From an uncultured Caryophanales bacterium (GTDB lineage: Bacteria > Bacillota_I > Bacilli_A > Acholeplasmatales > Anaeroplasmataceae): a stretch of DNA of 64,000 bases. The stretch covers positions 84,751-148,750 of the forward strand of contig CAMJFY010000002.1 of the NCBI GenBank assembly GCA_946405105.1, written 5' to 3'. The notes below the pieces were generated by a model, which saw only the letters and a list, made by a program, of their open reading frames with translations, made no database searches and was not told the origin of the DNA. The translations under genes and the position numbers were made by a program. How positions within the stretch are numbered: the first letter of the stretch is position 1; every line of letters begins with the position of its first letter. This document shows positions 21,653 through 29,535 of this stretch, in pieces.

Positions 21653-22445
21653 GGGGACATATTCAGATATTGCTGCAAAGGAATATATTAAAAAGAATAA
21701 TTTAGATGCAGAAATAGAATATTATCCATCTATTTTAAAAACATCATTAGCTCTAAAGGAAACTGATTTAGCAATATTACCTTTTGAAAATACCCTTGAT
21801 GGATTTGTATTAGAAAGCATGGATACAATTATATCTAATGATTTTAAAATAATAGATCAAATTAAGCTTGATATTGATTTCGCATTTGTTACAAATGAGG
21901 AAAAGGCTGAGGAATGTAAGGATGTATATTGCCAATTTAAGGCATATGGTCAATGTATAGAATTTATTTCTAAATATGATTTCAATATTATTCAAACTCA
22001 ATCTAATTCAGCAACAGTAAAAAAGATTAATGAAGCTGGTAAAGGCTTTGGTGCAATTGTCCCAATGCATTCATTAAAGGATAATGATTATAAAACTAAA
22101 TTATTACATGTAGCTGATAGAAGACATAATCAAACTAGATTTTTTATTTGTAGTAAAGAAACTGAGCATGTTAAATATAATGATGAGATAGACGCATCTA
22201 TCGTTATTGTTATTAAAGAGGATAGACCTGGTATTTTATTTGAAATATTAAAGGAATTAAGTGATTTAAATATTAATATGAATTCTATTATGTCTAGACC
22301 AATGAAGACTGAAATGGGCCAATATAAATTCTATATTGAGGTATCATTATTAAAGGATTCAATTAAAAAATTAGATAAATTAAAAGATGAATTAAATCGA
22401 AAAGGATTCTTGATTGAAATATTAGGAATATATAATAAATTATAA
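21624..22445 (+). CDS. pheA: Prephenate dehydratase with ACT domain
   Basis: Forms phenylpyruvate from prephenate. The catalytic domain shows LGPKGTYSD, PFENTLDGF and the TRFF motif (NQTRFFIC). The C-terminal ACT domain (about 190-270) has RPGILFEIL and MSRPMKTEMGQYKFYIEV, where the usual ESRP is MSRP. 273 residues. The start follows GGAGGG and is embedded in the end of the S51 gene, so the two are translationally coupled. Confidence 0.93.
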   Translation: MKKMAVLGPKGTYSDIAAKEYIKKNNLDAEIEYYPSILKTSLALKETDLAILPFENTLDGFVLESMDTIISNDFKIIDQIKLDIDFAFVTNEEKAEECKDVYCQFKAYGQCIEFISKYDFNIIQTQSNSATVKKINEAGKGFGAIVPMHSLKDNDYKTKLLHVADRRHNQTRFFICSKETEHVKYNDEIDASIVIVIKEDRPGILFEILKELSDLNINMNSIMSRPMKTEMGQYKFYIEVSLLKDSIKKLDKLKDELNRKGFLIEILGIYNKL

Positions 22446-22456
22446 TTGGTGAATTT

Positions 22457-23755
22457 ATGAATATAATTGATATTATTTTAAAAAAGAGAAATGGAGAAAA
22501 ACTAAATAAGCAAGAAATCAATTACGTTATTAGTGAATATACTAATGATAAAATTCCTGATTATCAAATTAGTGCTCTTTTAATGGCTATTTATTTTAGA
22601 GGTATGGATGATGAGGAGGCAAGCTTCTTAACTAGCGCTATGCTAAATAGTGGTGATACCTTAGATTTATCTAAGATATCAGGTGTTAAGGTAGATAAGC
22701 ATTCAACTGGCGGTGTTGGAGATAAGACATCATTAGTCGTTGCCCCAATTGTTGCCTCACTTGGAATTAAGGTTGCTAAAATGAGTGGAAGAGGCTTAGG
22801 CCACACTGGTGGTACAATTGATAAGCTAGAATCAATTCCTGGCTATGATGTATCTATATCAGAAGAAGATTTTATTAGACAAATCAATGATATAGGTATC
22901 GCATTAGTAGGTCAAACAAAAAAGCTGGCTCCTGCAGATAAGAAGCTATATGCCCTAAGAGATGTTACAGGAACTGTAGATTCTATTCCTTTAATTGCTT
23001 CATCAATCATGTCTAAGAAGCTAGCTACAGGTGCTGATGTTATTGTATTAGATGTGAAGGTTGGAGAAGGCGCATTTATGAAAAATGTAGATGACGCTAG
23101 AAAGCTAGCAACATTAATGGTTAATATTGGTAAGCTTCAAAATAAAAAGGTTGTTGCAGTATTAACTGATATGTCAAGCCCACTAGGAATGGCAGTAGGT
23201 AATTCATTAGAGGTAATAGAAGCAATTGATACATTAAATGGTAATGGACCAAAAGATTTTACTGAACTATGCGTTGTAGCATCTGCAGAATTAATATTAG
23301 AGGCAGGCTATGCTAAAAATATTGAAGAAGCTAAAGAATTAGCTAATAGACAAATAGCTAATAAGGAGGGCTTAAATAAGCTTGTAGAGCTTGTTAAAGC
23401 ACAGCATGGTGATTATTTATATATCCTAAATCCATCTAGATTTGAAAAATCTAAATATGTTTATAATGTATTATCTGTTAAGGAAGGATATATTAATAAT
23501 ATTAATTCTTTAGATATAGGAAATGCTTCAATGAAGCTTGGGGCAGGTAGATTATCATTAGATGATAAAATTAATCCAAGAGTAGGTATTGTTCTTACTA
23601 AAAAGCCTGGAGATTATATCAACAAAGGAGATATAATCGCTAAGATTTTTTCAGATGATGTATTAGATAAAAATATTTATAATTTGATATTAAATGCATA
23701 TAGAGTAGAAGATGTCTATAATAAGGTGCCTCTAATAATCGATATTATAAAATAA
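22457..23755 (+). CDS. pdp: Pyrimidine-nucleoside phosphorylase
   Basis: Splits uridine/thymidine with phosphate for nucleoside salvage. KVDKHSTGGVGDKTSLVVAPI is the family signature and phosphate-binding loop; KMSGRGLGHTGGTIDKLESI follows, and the C-terminal alpha/beta domain is complete. 432 residues, normal. The broad-specificity Pdp type is more likely than a strict thymidine phosphorylase for a Bacillota. Confidence 0.95.
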   Translation: MNIIDIILKKRNGEKLNKQEINYVISEYTNDKIPDYQISALLMAIYFRGMDDEEASFLTSAMLNSGDTLDLSKISGVKVDKHSTGGVGDKTSLVVAPIVASLGIKVAKMSGRGLGHTGGTIDKLESIPGYDVSISEEDFIRQINDIGIALVGQTKKLAPADKKLYALRDVTGTVDSIPLIASSIMSKKLATGADVIVLDVKVGEGAFMKNVDDARKLATLMVNIGKLQNKKVVAVLTDMSSPLGMAVGNSLEVIEAIDTLNGNGPKDFTELCVVASAELILEAGYAKNIEEAKELANRQIANKEGLNKLVELVKAQHGDYLYILNPSRFEKSKYVYNVLSVKEGYINNINSLDIGNASMKLGAGRLSLDDKINPRVGIVLTKKPGDYINKGDIIAKIFSDDVLDKNIYNLILNAYRVEDVYNKVPLIIDIIK

Positions 23756-23771
23756 TAAATAATAAAATCAC

Positions 23772-23800
23772 TTGCAATAAATAAATTATTTATGTATAAT
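23772..23800 (+). promoter_or_regulatory. Promoter of secG
   Basis: TTGCAA, 17 bases, TATAAT, with a TG one base before the -10 box. AAAGGAGGT follows as SD. Confidence 0.8.
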
Positions 23801-23831
23801 AAACAAGTAGTTTGAAAAAGGAGGTATCAAA

Positions 23832-24062
23832 ATGTTTGTAATTGATATATTTGTTGCCATCGTTGCAATCTTATTAATTGTTATAGTTATGCTTCAAGCA
23901 TCAAAAGATGATATTAATGATGCCTTCAACGGAAGCAAATCTGAGCTATTTAAAAACCAAAAGGCTCGTGGTATTGAAGTGTTCATGCAAAGAACAACTG
24001 CAGTACTTGCGATTGTATTCGTAGTTTTAGTAGTAGCATCAGTTGCTATTCATATGAATTAA
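23832..24062 (+). CDS. secG: Preprotein translocase subunit SecG
   Basis: Small subunit of the SecYEG channel. 76 residues with two membrane helices, the second (TTAVLAIVFVVLVVASVAIHM) at the C-terminus, and a short polar loop in between. The secG-rnr-smpB-ssrA order found here is common in Bacilli and supports the call. Confidence 0.92.
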   Translation: MFVIDIFVAIVAILLIVIVMLQASKDDINDAFNGSKSELFKNQKARGIEVFMQRTTAVLAIVFVVLVVASVAIHMN

Positions 24063-24064
24063 TT

Positions 24065-24091
24065 GAGATTGTGAAACAATCTCTTTTTTTT
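24065..24091 (+). terminator. Terminator after secG
   Basis: GAGATTG / CAATCTC, loop TGAAA, T7-8 tail. A TATAAT 3' of it may start the rnr transcript. Confidence 0.85.
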
Positions 24092-24124
24092 ATGCTATAA
24101 TTTAGGTAATGGAGGTGGATTTAT

Positions 24125-26431
24125 ATGGCAGATAAGAAAAAAATAAAAGAAGCTATAGGCAAAGAGAGACTACCATTTGAATTCATCGCCAAGCTAATTG
24201 GTATTGATAAGCCTGATTATCCTGATTTAGAGGATACATTAAATGAAATGGTAGAATCTGGAGAGCTTAGATATAGTGAAAACACAGGATTATATCATCT
24301 AACTAAAGGAAGAAGGCTATCTAAGGATGCTGTTTATGATTTAATTAAGGAATTAAATTATGCAAAAGAAAATACCATAGCTCGTGCATTTAATGTTAAA
24401 TTTAAGGAGCTTAAGGCTATCACAAATGAATTAATTGCTGAAGGAAAAATAGTATTCGCTCCAGCTTTTCAGGTATATGGTATACCTAAGGTAGCTAAGC
24501 TTGAATTAAAGGATAGAGGATATGCATTTGCCTTAGTTGAGGGTGAGGATGATTATTATTTAGCCCCTGATTTTATTGGCAATGCTTATAATGGTGATAC
24601 TGTAAATATTTTACCGATTGGTAAAATAAATGATGATGACAAACTTAATAGTGCGATTGTTTGTGGTGTAATTGAGCGTGCTAATAAAACTGTAGTTGGT
24701 ATATTAACTAAAAAAGGAAAGAAATATATTAAGTACTATATTAAGAGCACTAGATTAGATTTTAAATATTCAGTAGATGTATATAATAATGAGATAGGAT
24801 CATTAGAGGAAGGACAAATAGTTATAGCTGATTTAATTTATGATGATTTTAGATTATTAGCTACAAATTTGAAACTTGTAGGAAATCCAAATGACCCAGG
24901 AATTGAAATTACTGAAATTGCATTAGAATATGGATTTGAATTAAATTTTTCACCAGAAACAGAAGAACAAATTAAAAAAATCCCTGATTATGTAACTGAA
25001 AAAGAATACAAAAACAGAGAAGATTATAGAGATTTATTAATCATTACAATTGATGGTGATGATTCAAAGGATTTTGATGATGCAGTAAATGTAAGAAAGC
25101 TAGATAATGGTAATTACCTACTTGGTGTATTTATTGCGGATGTTAGCCACTATGTAAAGGAAGGTACACCACTTGATAAGGATGCCCTAAAAAGAGGCAC
25201 ATCAGTTTATTTAGCGGATAGAGTAATCCCAATGATACCACATAAGCTATCAGATGGAATTTGTTCATTAAATGAAAATGTTGATAGATTAGTCTTAGCC
25301 TGTATAATGGAAATAGATAATAAAGGTAGATTAGTAAATTATGATATCAAAGAAGGCGTAATTAAATCAAACCATAGAATGACATACCGCAAGGTAAATG
25401 CCATTTTAGAGGGCGATAAAGATTTATGCAATGAATATAGTGATATCGTAGATATGCTAAATCTAATGAAAGAATTATCTACAATCATTAGAAATATAAG
25501 ACATAAAAAGGGCGCAATTGATTTTGAAACATCAGAATATAAATTCACCCTAAACCCAAACGGCTCTCCTAAATCAATATCTAAATGTGAAAGATTAGGT
25601 GCAGAAAAGCTAATAGAGGATTTTATGCTAAAGGCTAATGAAACAATAGCTTATCATATGAACATTATGAATTTGCCAATTATTTATAGAGTTCATGAGA
25701 AGCCTGATCAGGAAAAGCTACATACAATATTTGATTCATTAAAGCTATTAGGTGTTAATTATAAAACAATTAAGGATGATATAAAAACACATGATATTCA
25801 AAATGTATTAGCTAGCCTTGATGATAATCCTAATAAGGAAATCATTAATAATATGATATTAAGAGGAATGATGAAGGCAAAATATAGTGATACATGCCTA
25901 GGCCATTACGGCTTACAAATGAATTATTATTGTCATTTCACATCACCTATTAGAAGATATCCTGATTTAATGACTCATCGTATGATTAAAAAGCTATTAT
26001 TACATCCTACTGATAAATTTGATGCTGATTTATCTAAATATATTAGCATAATGAAGGACATTGCAGATGCTAATTCATTATCTGAAAAGAAATCAGTAGA
26101 ATGTGAAAGAGAAGTAAATGATATGCTTTATGCATGGTATATGCAAAAGAGAATTGGTAATGAATATGATGCGATAATAACATCTATCACTCCATTTGGA
26201 ATGTTTTGTGAAATAGGTAATGGAATAGAAGGTTTAATATCTTCTAGAAATATGAGTGGATATTATGAATATAATGAAAAGACTATTTCAGCATCTAATG
26301 GTAAAAATACATTTACACTTGGTGATAGAATAAAAATTAGAGTTGTTAACGCTAATAGAAAAGAAAGAACTATTGATTTTGTTTTAAGCTCAGATTATGA
26401 GGAAGGAAAATATTATGAAAATTATATGTAA
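24125..26431 (+). CDS. rnr: Ribonuclease R
   Basis: 3'-5' exoribonuclease that degrades structured RNA and works with tmRNA/SmpB on faulty mRNAs. An N-terminal winged-helix region and cold-shock domains precede the RNB domain with its acidic site TIDGDDSKDFDDAV (near residue 310); a C-terminal S1 domain (YDAIITSITPFGMFCEI) follows. 768 residues. No long Lys-rich tail is present. The end overlaps smpB by 17 bases. Confidence 0.97.
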   Translation: MADKKKIKEAIGKERLPFEFIAKLIGIDKPDYPDLEDTLNEMVESGELRYSENTGLYHLTKGRRLSKDAVYDLIKELNYAKENTIARAFNVKFKELKAITNELIAEGKIVFAPAFQVYGIPKVAKLELKDRGYAFALVEGEDDYYLAPDFIGNAYNGDTVNILPIGKINDDDKLNSAIVCGVIERANKTVVGILTKKGKKYIKYYIKSTRLDFKYSVDVYNNEIGSLEEGQIVIADLIYDDFRLLATNLKLVGNPNDPGIEITEIALEYGFELNFSPETEEQIKKIPDYVTEKEYKNREDYRDLLIITIDGDDSKDFDDAVNVRKLDNGNYLLGVFIADVSHYVKEGTPLDKDALKRGTSVYLADRVIPMIPHKLSDGICSLNENVDRLVLACIMEIDNKGRLVNYDIKEGVIKSNHRMTYRKVNAILEGDKDLCNEYSDIVDMLNLMKELSTIIRNIRHKKGAIDFETSEYKFTLNPNGSPKSISKCERLGAEKLIEDFMLKANETIAYHMNIMNLPIIYRVHEKPDQEKLHTIFDSLKLLGVNYKTIKDDIKTHDIQNVLASLDDNPNKEIINNMILRGMMKAKYSDTCLGHYGLQMNYYCHFTSPIRRYPDLMTHRMIKKLLLHPTDKFDADLSKYISIMKDIADANSLSEKKSVECEREVNDMLYAWYMQKRIGNEYDAIITSITPFGMFCEIGNGIEGLISSRNMSGYYEYNEKTISASNGKNTFTLGDRIKIRVVNANRKERTIDFVLSSDYEEGKYYENYM

Positions 26432-26867
26432 TAATAAAAAGGTAACATTTGAATATTTCATTCTTGATACATTTGAAGCTGGCATTAAGCTAAGTGGTAC
26501 AGAAATAAAATCAATTAGAGCTGGAAAATGTAATATTAATGATGCTTATGTAATAATAAGAAATGGAAAAGTATATTTATTAAATATGCATATTGCTAAA
26601 TATGAAAATGGAAATATATTTAATCATGATGAATTAAGAACAAGAGAACTATTATTGCATAAGCATCAAATATATAAGCTTCAGCAAAAGGTTAAGCTTG
26701 ATGGCTTAACTTTAGTAGCAACTAAAGCATATTTTAAGGATGCTTTAGTAAAAATAGAAATAGCTCTAGCTAAAGGTAAAAATAAAGCTGATAAGAGAGA
26801 ATCTATTAAGGAAAGAGATACTAATAGAGAAATAAGTAAGAATTATAAAAATAGCTTAAAATACTAG
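26415..26867 (+). CDS. smpB: tmRNA-binding protein SmpB
   Basis: SmpB carries tmRNA to stalled ribosomes. LSGTEIKSIRAGKCNINDAYV and HDELRTRELLLHKHQI are family landmarks, and the basic tail (DKRESIKERDTNREISKNYK) fits the part that enters the mRNA channel. About 150 residues. ATG 26415 follows GAGGAAGG inside the end of rnr. The tmRNA gene begins 45 bases downstream. Confidence 0.97.
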   Translation: MKIICNNKKVTFEYFILDTFEAGIKLSGTEIKSIRAGKCNINDAYVIIRNGKVYLLNMHIAKYENGNIFNHDELRTRELLLHKHQIYKLQQKVKLDGLTLVATKAYFKDALVKIEIALAKGKNKADKRESIKERDTNREISKNYKNSLKY

Positions 26868-26911
26868 CCACATATAGTATTTTATGCTATATTATATCTA
26901 CAAATAAATAT

Positions 26912-27307
26912 GGGCTTGTTTTAGGATTCGCTGGGAGTCATAAAGATTTGTAAGCATGTGGGAGTAGTCTTCCTTAACAACGTCGGGGTTTTAAATAAAC
27001 GCTGAAGAAAATAATGATTATGCATTTTTAGCTGGTAGAAATACTCAAGCTAACTATGCTTTCGCTTGCTAATATAATTTAAGCGACAGAACCCTACTGA
27101 TTTCCTATGTCGGTAGGCTTTCTGACAATTGAATAGGATATATTTATTGTGCGCTACTCTAACATAGTAAATGAATTTAATAGAGTGTAGTTAGTTTTTG
27201 GTTTGATTATTCGCTTAGGGCTAATGAAGATTTAGGATAATCTAAACATGTAGAAAGCAAGTTGGAGTGGTTTTCATACGGGAGTTCGAGTCTCCCCAAG
27301 TCCACCA
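26912..27307 (+). ncRNA. ssrA: Transfer-messenger RNA
   Basis: The ends pair as a tRNA acceptor (GGGCUUG with CAAGUCC, one G-U), followed by encoded ACCA; GGGAGTTCGAGTCTCCC forms the T arm. Internal landmarks such as the TTAGGATTCGCTGGGA block, GCATGT and CATGTAGAAAGC are in place. The tag frame resumes at GCT and encodes AEENNDYAFL through NTQANYAFAC, then TAA: 23 codons. The last residue is Cys, after the AFA that would be a normal end. Directly follows smpB. Confidence 0.96.
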
Positions 27308-27386
27308 TAATGAATAGTATATTTTGATACGATTATGTATCAAGATATTTTATATAAAACTTTAACTAAGCTATAAATTAATAATT

Positions 27387-27421
27387 AAGGCACTTATTAA
27401 TGAAAATAAGTGTCTTTTTAT
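27387..27421. terminator. Terminator-like hairpin between tmRNA and the RhuM-like gene
   Basis: AAGGCACTTATT / AATAAGTGTCTT with one G-U pair, then TTTT on the plus strand and A-rich sequence on the other. It can serve both converging transcripts. Confidence 0.75.
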
Positions 27422-27423
27422 TT

Positions 27424-28296
27424 TTATAAATTCTTTAATAAATCTTCTTTACTTATTGATATAATTTTTGTCATGACAAATCTTTTCTTACCTACATCCT
27501 TAATAGAAGAACCAATAGAATATATATCATCATCTATTATTAAAAATCTATCATGCATTATATTATTTCTAATTATAGTTAATTTATGATTAATTTGGAA
27601 TTTATTAATATCTTGTTTAGAAATACTAGCTGAAGGTAATGTGTAAATAGTAATAGGTGTATTTGTTTCATTTAACATATCTAATACAGCTATATCTATA
27701 TATCCATCGATAATTAATATTTCTTTCTTAGCAGATAGAAGAAGCTTTTTAATATAAGAATATGCCTCAAATATATTGTTTTCATAAAATAGCATATTTG
27801 ATAATATATTGTCAGTTGATTCAAGTGATGATAATCTATTATTCATATTAGATGCATTTTCAATTAAATAATTTACTTTATTATTTAATGTAATTATATT
27901 TTCTTGGCATTCAATACACCTTTTATTATTTATAGAATAGCCATTTAGTAAATATTGCTTTAAAACTGAATTGGCCCATTTCCTAAATAATATACCACGA
28001 TTTGATTTAACTCGATATCCCAATGATATTATTACATCTAAATTATAATAAGCGACATTGTATGTTTTGCCATCTAAAGCAGTTGTCGCAAAAAATGCGA
28101 CAGCTGAATTATCACATTCTTCATTTAAAATGTTATTAATATGCTTTCTTATTGTTTTTTCATCTCGTTCAAACAATTTTGCAAGATCATGAACATTTAT
28201 CCATACAGTCTCTTCATTAGGTGATACATTTACATCTAAACTGAATTCTCCATCTTCAAATTTTATCAATTCGTATTTCTTTTCTTGAATATTCAT
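27424..28296 (-). CDS. RhuM family protein with C-terminal PLD-like domain
   Basis: 290 residues in two parts. The N-terminal half is RhuM-like: KFEDGEFSLDVNVSPNEETVW, FERDEKTIRKHINNIL and VAYYNLDVIISLGYRVKSNRG, ending RKWANSVLKQYLLNGYSI. After a short coiled region the C-terminal half resembles a phospholipase-D-type fold: IIDGYIDIAVLDML and MHDRFLIIDDDIYSIGSS, with Arg where the classic HxK has Lys. Such proteins are scattered in mobile islands; the activity is not established. It lies 116 bases from the tmRNA 3' end, a common insertion site. SD AGGAGG. Confidence 0.85.
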   Translation of the reverse strand: MNIQEKKYELIKFEDGEFSLDVNVSPNEETVWINVHDLAKLFERDEKTIRKHINNILNEECDNSAVAFFATTALDGKTYNVAYYNLDVIISLGYRVKSNRGILFRKWANSVLKQYLLNGYSINNKRCIECQENIITLNNKVNYLIENASNMNNRLSSLESTDNILSNMLFYENNIFEAYSYIKKLLLSAKKEILIIDGYIDIAVLDMLNETNTPITIYTLPSASISKQDINKFQINHKLTIIRNNIMHDRFLIIDDDIYSIGSSIKDVGKKRFVMTKIISISKEDLLKNL

Positions 28297-28327
28297 ATTG
28301 TTTTCCTCCTATTTTTCTCAAAAAGAA

Positions 28328-28357
28328 AAGCCTTACTGTATCTCTACAATAAGGCTT
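28328..28357 (-). terminator. Attenuator hairpin in the leader of the RhuM-like gene
   Basis: On the minus strand, 13-base-pair stem (one G-U) with a GAGA tetraloop, followed by TTCTTTTT. It stands between promoter and gene, so transcription must read through it. The leader ORF stop codon overlaps its first arm. Confidence 0.75.
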
Positions 28358-28403
28358 AAAATTTTTTATTAAGTTGTAATTTCATTTTAATAAAATGTCT
28401 CAT
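28356..28403 (-). CDS. Leader peptide of the RhuM-like gene (15 residues)
   Basis: ATG at 28403 with SD AAGGAAG 8 bases upstream encodes MRHFIKMKLQLNKKF and stops at TAA (28356-28358), whose bases overlap the 5' arm of the attenuator. A ribosome at the end of this ORF would cover that arm. A second stem (28371-28378 with 28407-28414, eight base pairs) encloses most of the ORF and touches its SD. This is the layout of translation-sensing attenuation; the signal is unknown. Confidence 0.6.
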   Translation of the reverse strand: MRHFIKMKLQLNKKF

Positions 28404-28429
28404 ATATACAACTTCCTTTTTATAGTTTT

Positions 28430-28438
28430 ATTATAGCA
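28430..28438 (-). promoter_or_regulatory. Extended -10 promoter of the RhuM-like gene
   Basis: Minus strand TGCTATAAT, with only a weak -35. Start of transcription would be about 20 bases before the leader ORF. Confidence 0.65.
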
Positions 28439-28453
28439 CAAAATAACTTAAAA

Positions 28454-28462
28454 TGGTATAAT
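28454..28462 (+). promoter_or_regulatory. Extended -10 promoter of the nucleosidase gene
   Basis: TGGTATAAT on the plus strand, 18 bases from the divergent promoter of the RhuM-like gene. Confidence 0.55.
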
Positions 28463-28532
28463 TCAAGTAATGTATTACATGTTTGTGATAATGTGAATAA
28501 TTTAGGGTTTAAAATTGAAAGAAGGAGGATAT

Positions 28533-28550
28533 ATAATCAATTTTGATTAT
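28533..28550 (+). promoter_or_regulatory. Hairpin between Shine-Dalgarno and start codon of the nucleosidase gene
   Basis: AAGGAGG (28522-28528) lies 33 bases before the ATG, too far to work directly. ATAATCAA / TTGATTAT with a 2-base loop sits between them and, when folded, shortens the gap to about 15 bases. Confidence 0.45.
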
Positions 28551-28561
28551 ATTAGCATAAT

Positions 28562-29344
28562 ATGAAAAGAATAATAGCTATATTTTCAGTAGTTTTAGTA
28601 TTTTTATTAACGGGATGTAAAACAAATCAATTGTCACGCATAGGTATTATATCTGCGATGGATAATGAAATAGAATTATTATTACAAGATGCTAAAATAG
28701 ATCATGTTGATAAAATTGGAACAGTAGATTATCATGTAGGAACATTACATGGTAAGCCAGTAGTTATTTCTAGATCTGGAATTGGTAAAGTATATGCATC
28801 TTCAGGTGCGACTACAATGTTAAATAAATATAATATATCAAAATTAATATTTACTGGTATTGCTGGTGGAGTTTCAGATGAAACAGAAGTCTTAGATGTT
28901 GTTGTTGCGACAAAACTAGTAGAGCACGATTATGGTATTCTTACTAATGATAAATTTGAATGGGTTTCAGGAGATCCAGGCTTTAGTGATGAACCTGGTA
29001 CTTATTATGAAAGTGATAAAGATTTAGTTAATTTAGCTTATAATTCATCTATAGAAGTTATTGGCGAAAATCATTCCTTTAAAGGAGTTATAGCAACGGG
29101 TGATCAATTCATTGCATCTGAAACATATGTTCAAGAATTAAAAGATAACTACAATGCATACGCATGTGAAATGGAAGGAGTTTCTATTGCAAAGGTATGC
29201 ATGAATTATAATGTTCCTTATGTTGTGATTAGAGCATTGTCAGATAAGGCTGATGGTAATGCTCATGATAGTTATGAAAATTTTGGGGATATCGCAGCTT
29301 CTAATTCAAGTAAGATAGTTTTAAAAATGCTTGAATCATTATAA
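28562..29344 (+). CDS. MTA/SAH nucleosidase with lipoprotein signal peptide
   Basis: Hydrolyses methylthioadenosine and S-adenosylhomocysteine. Motifs of the MtnN/Pfs family are complete: IISAMDNEIELLL (catalytic Glu), FTGIAGGVSD, ATGDQFI, CEMEGVSIAKVC (ribose-binding Glu) and RALSDKADG (catalytic Asp). Unlike the cytoplasmic family norm, it begins with a signal peptide and lipobox (MKRIIAIFSV...LLTGC), so it should be anchored outside the membrane with Cys 19 or nearby as lipid site. It would act on extracellular substrates. Flanked by the RhuM-like gene and its relic. Confidence 0.93.
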   Translation: MKRIIAIFSVVLVFLLTGCKTNQLSRIGIISAMDNEIELLLQDAKIDHVDKIGTVDYHVGTLHGKPVVISRSGIGKVYASSGATTMLNKYNISKLIFTGIAGGVSDETEVLDVVVATKLVEHDYGILTNDKFEWVSGDPGFSDEPGTYYESDKDLVNLAYNSSIEVIGENHSFKGVIATGDQFIASETYVQELKDNYNAYACEMEGVSIAKVCMNYNVPYVVIRALSDKADGNAHDSYENFGDIAASNSSKIVLKMLESL

Positions 29345-29363
29345 TTAAATTTGATATTTTTTG

Positions 29364-29410
29364 AAAGAGTCGTTAAGAAACTAATTTGGTATTCTAACGA
29401 CTCTTTTTTA
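29364..29410 (+). terminator. Terminator after the nucleosidase gene
   Basis: Twelve-base-pair perfect stem AAAGAGTCGTTA / TAACGACTCTTT with a 19-base loop and T tail. Confidence 0.85.
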
Positions 29411-29482
29411 TAAAAAAATAAAAATTAATAAATCTTCTTTACTTATTGATGTAATTTTAATGTTTTTCTTTTTTTCTTGAAT
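29408..29482 (-). pseudogene. Internally deleted relic of the RhuM-like gene
   Basis: Bases 29425-29458 match 27435-27468, the 3' end of the RhuM-like gene, at 33 of 34 positions and on the same strand. Translated, the relic reads IQEKK, then KNIKITSISKEDLL and a stop. The full gene starts MNIQEKK and ends KIISISKEDLLKNL. So both ends of the gene appear joined in frame with the middle lost. No start codon or SD remains. The N-terminal match is short (about 11 bases) and less certain than the C-terminal one. Confidence 0.65.
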
Positions 29483-29535
29483 TAGGTGAGGTTATTTGTT
29501 ATTATAAGATATATGTTTTGATAAGGAAAAATATT

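Noticed and set aside
27308..27386. Attachment-site repeat of the tmRNA 3' end downstream
   Set aside because: I looked for a second copy of the GGGAGTTCGAGTCTCC end between 27.3 and 31 kb and did not find one, so an integrase-type island with direct repeats is not supported.
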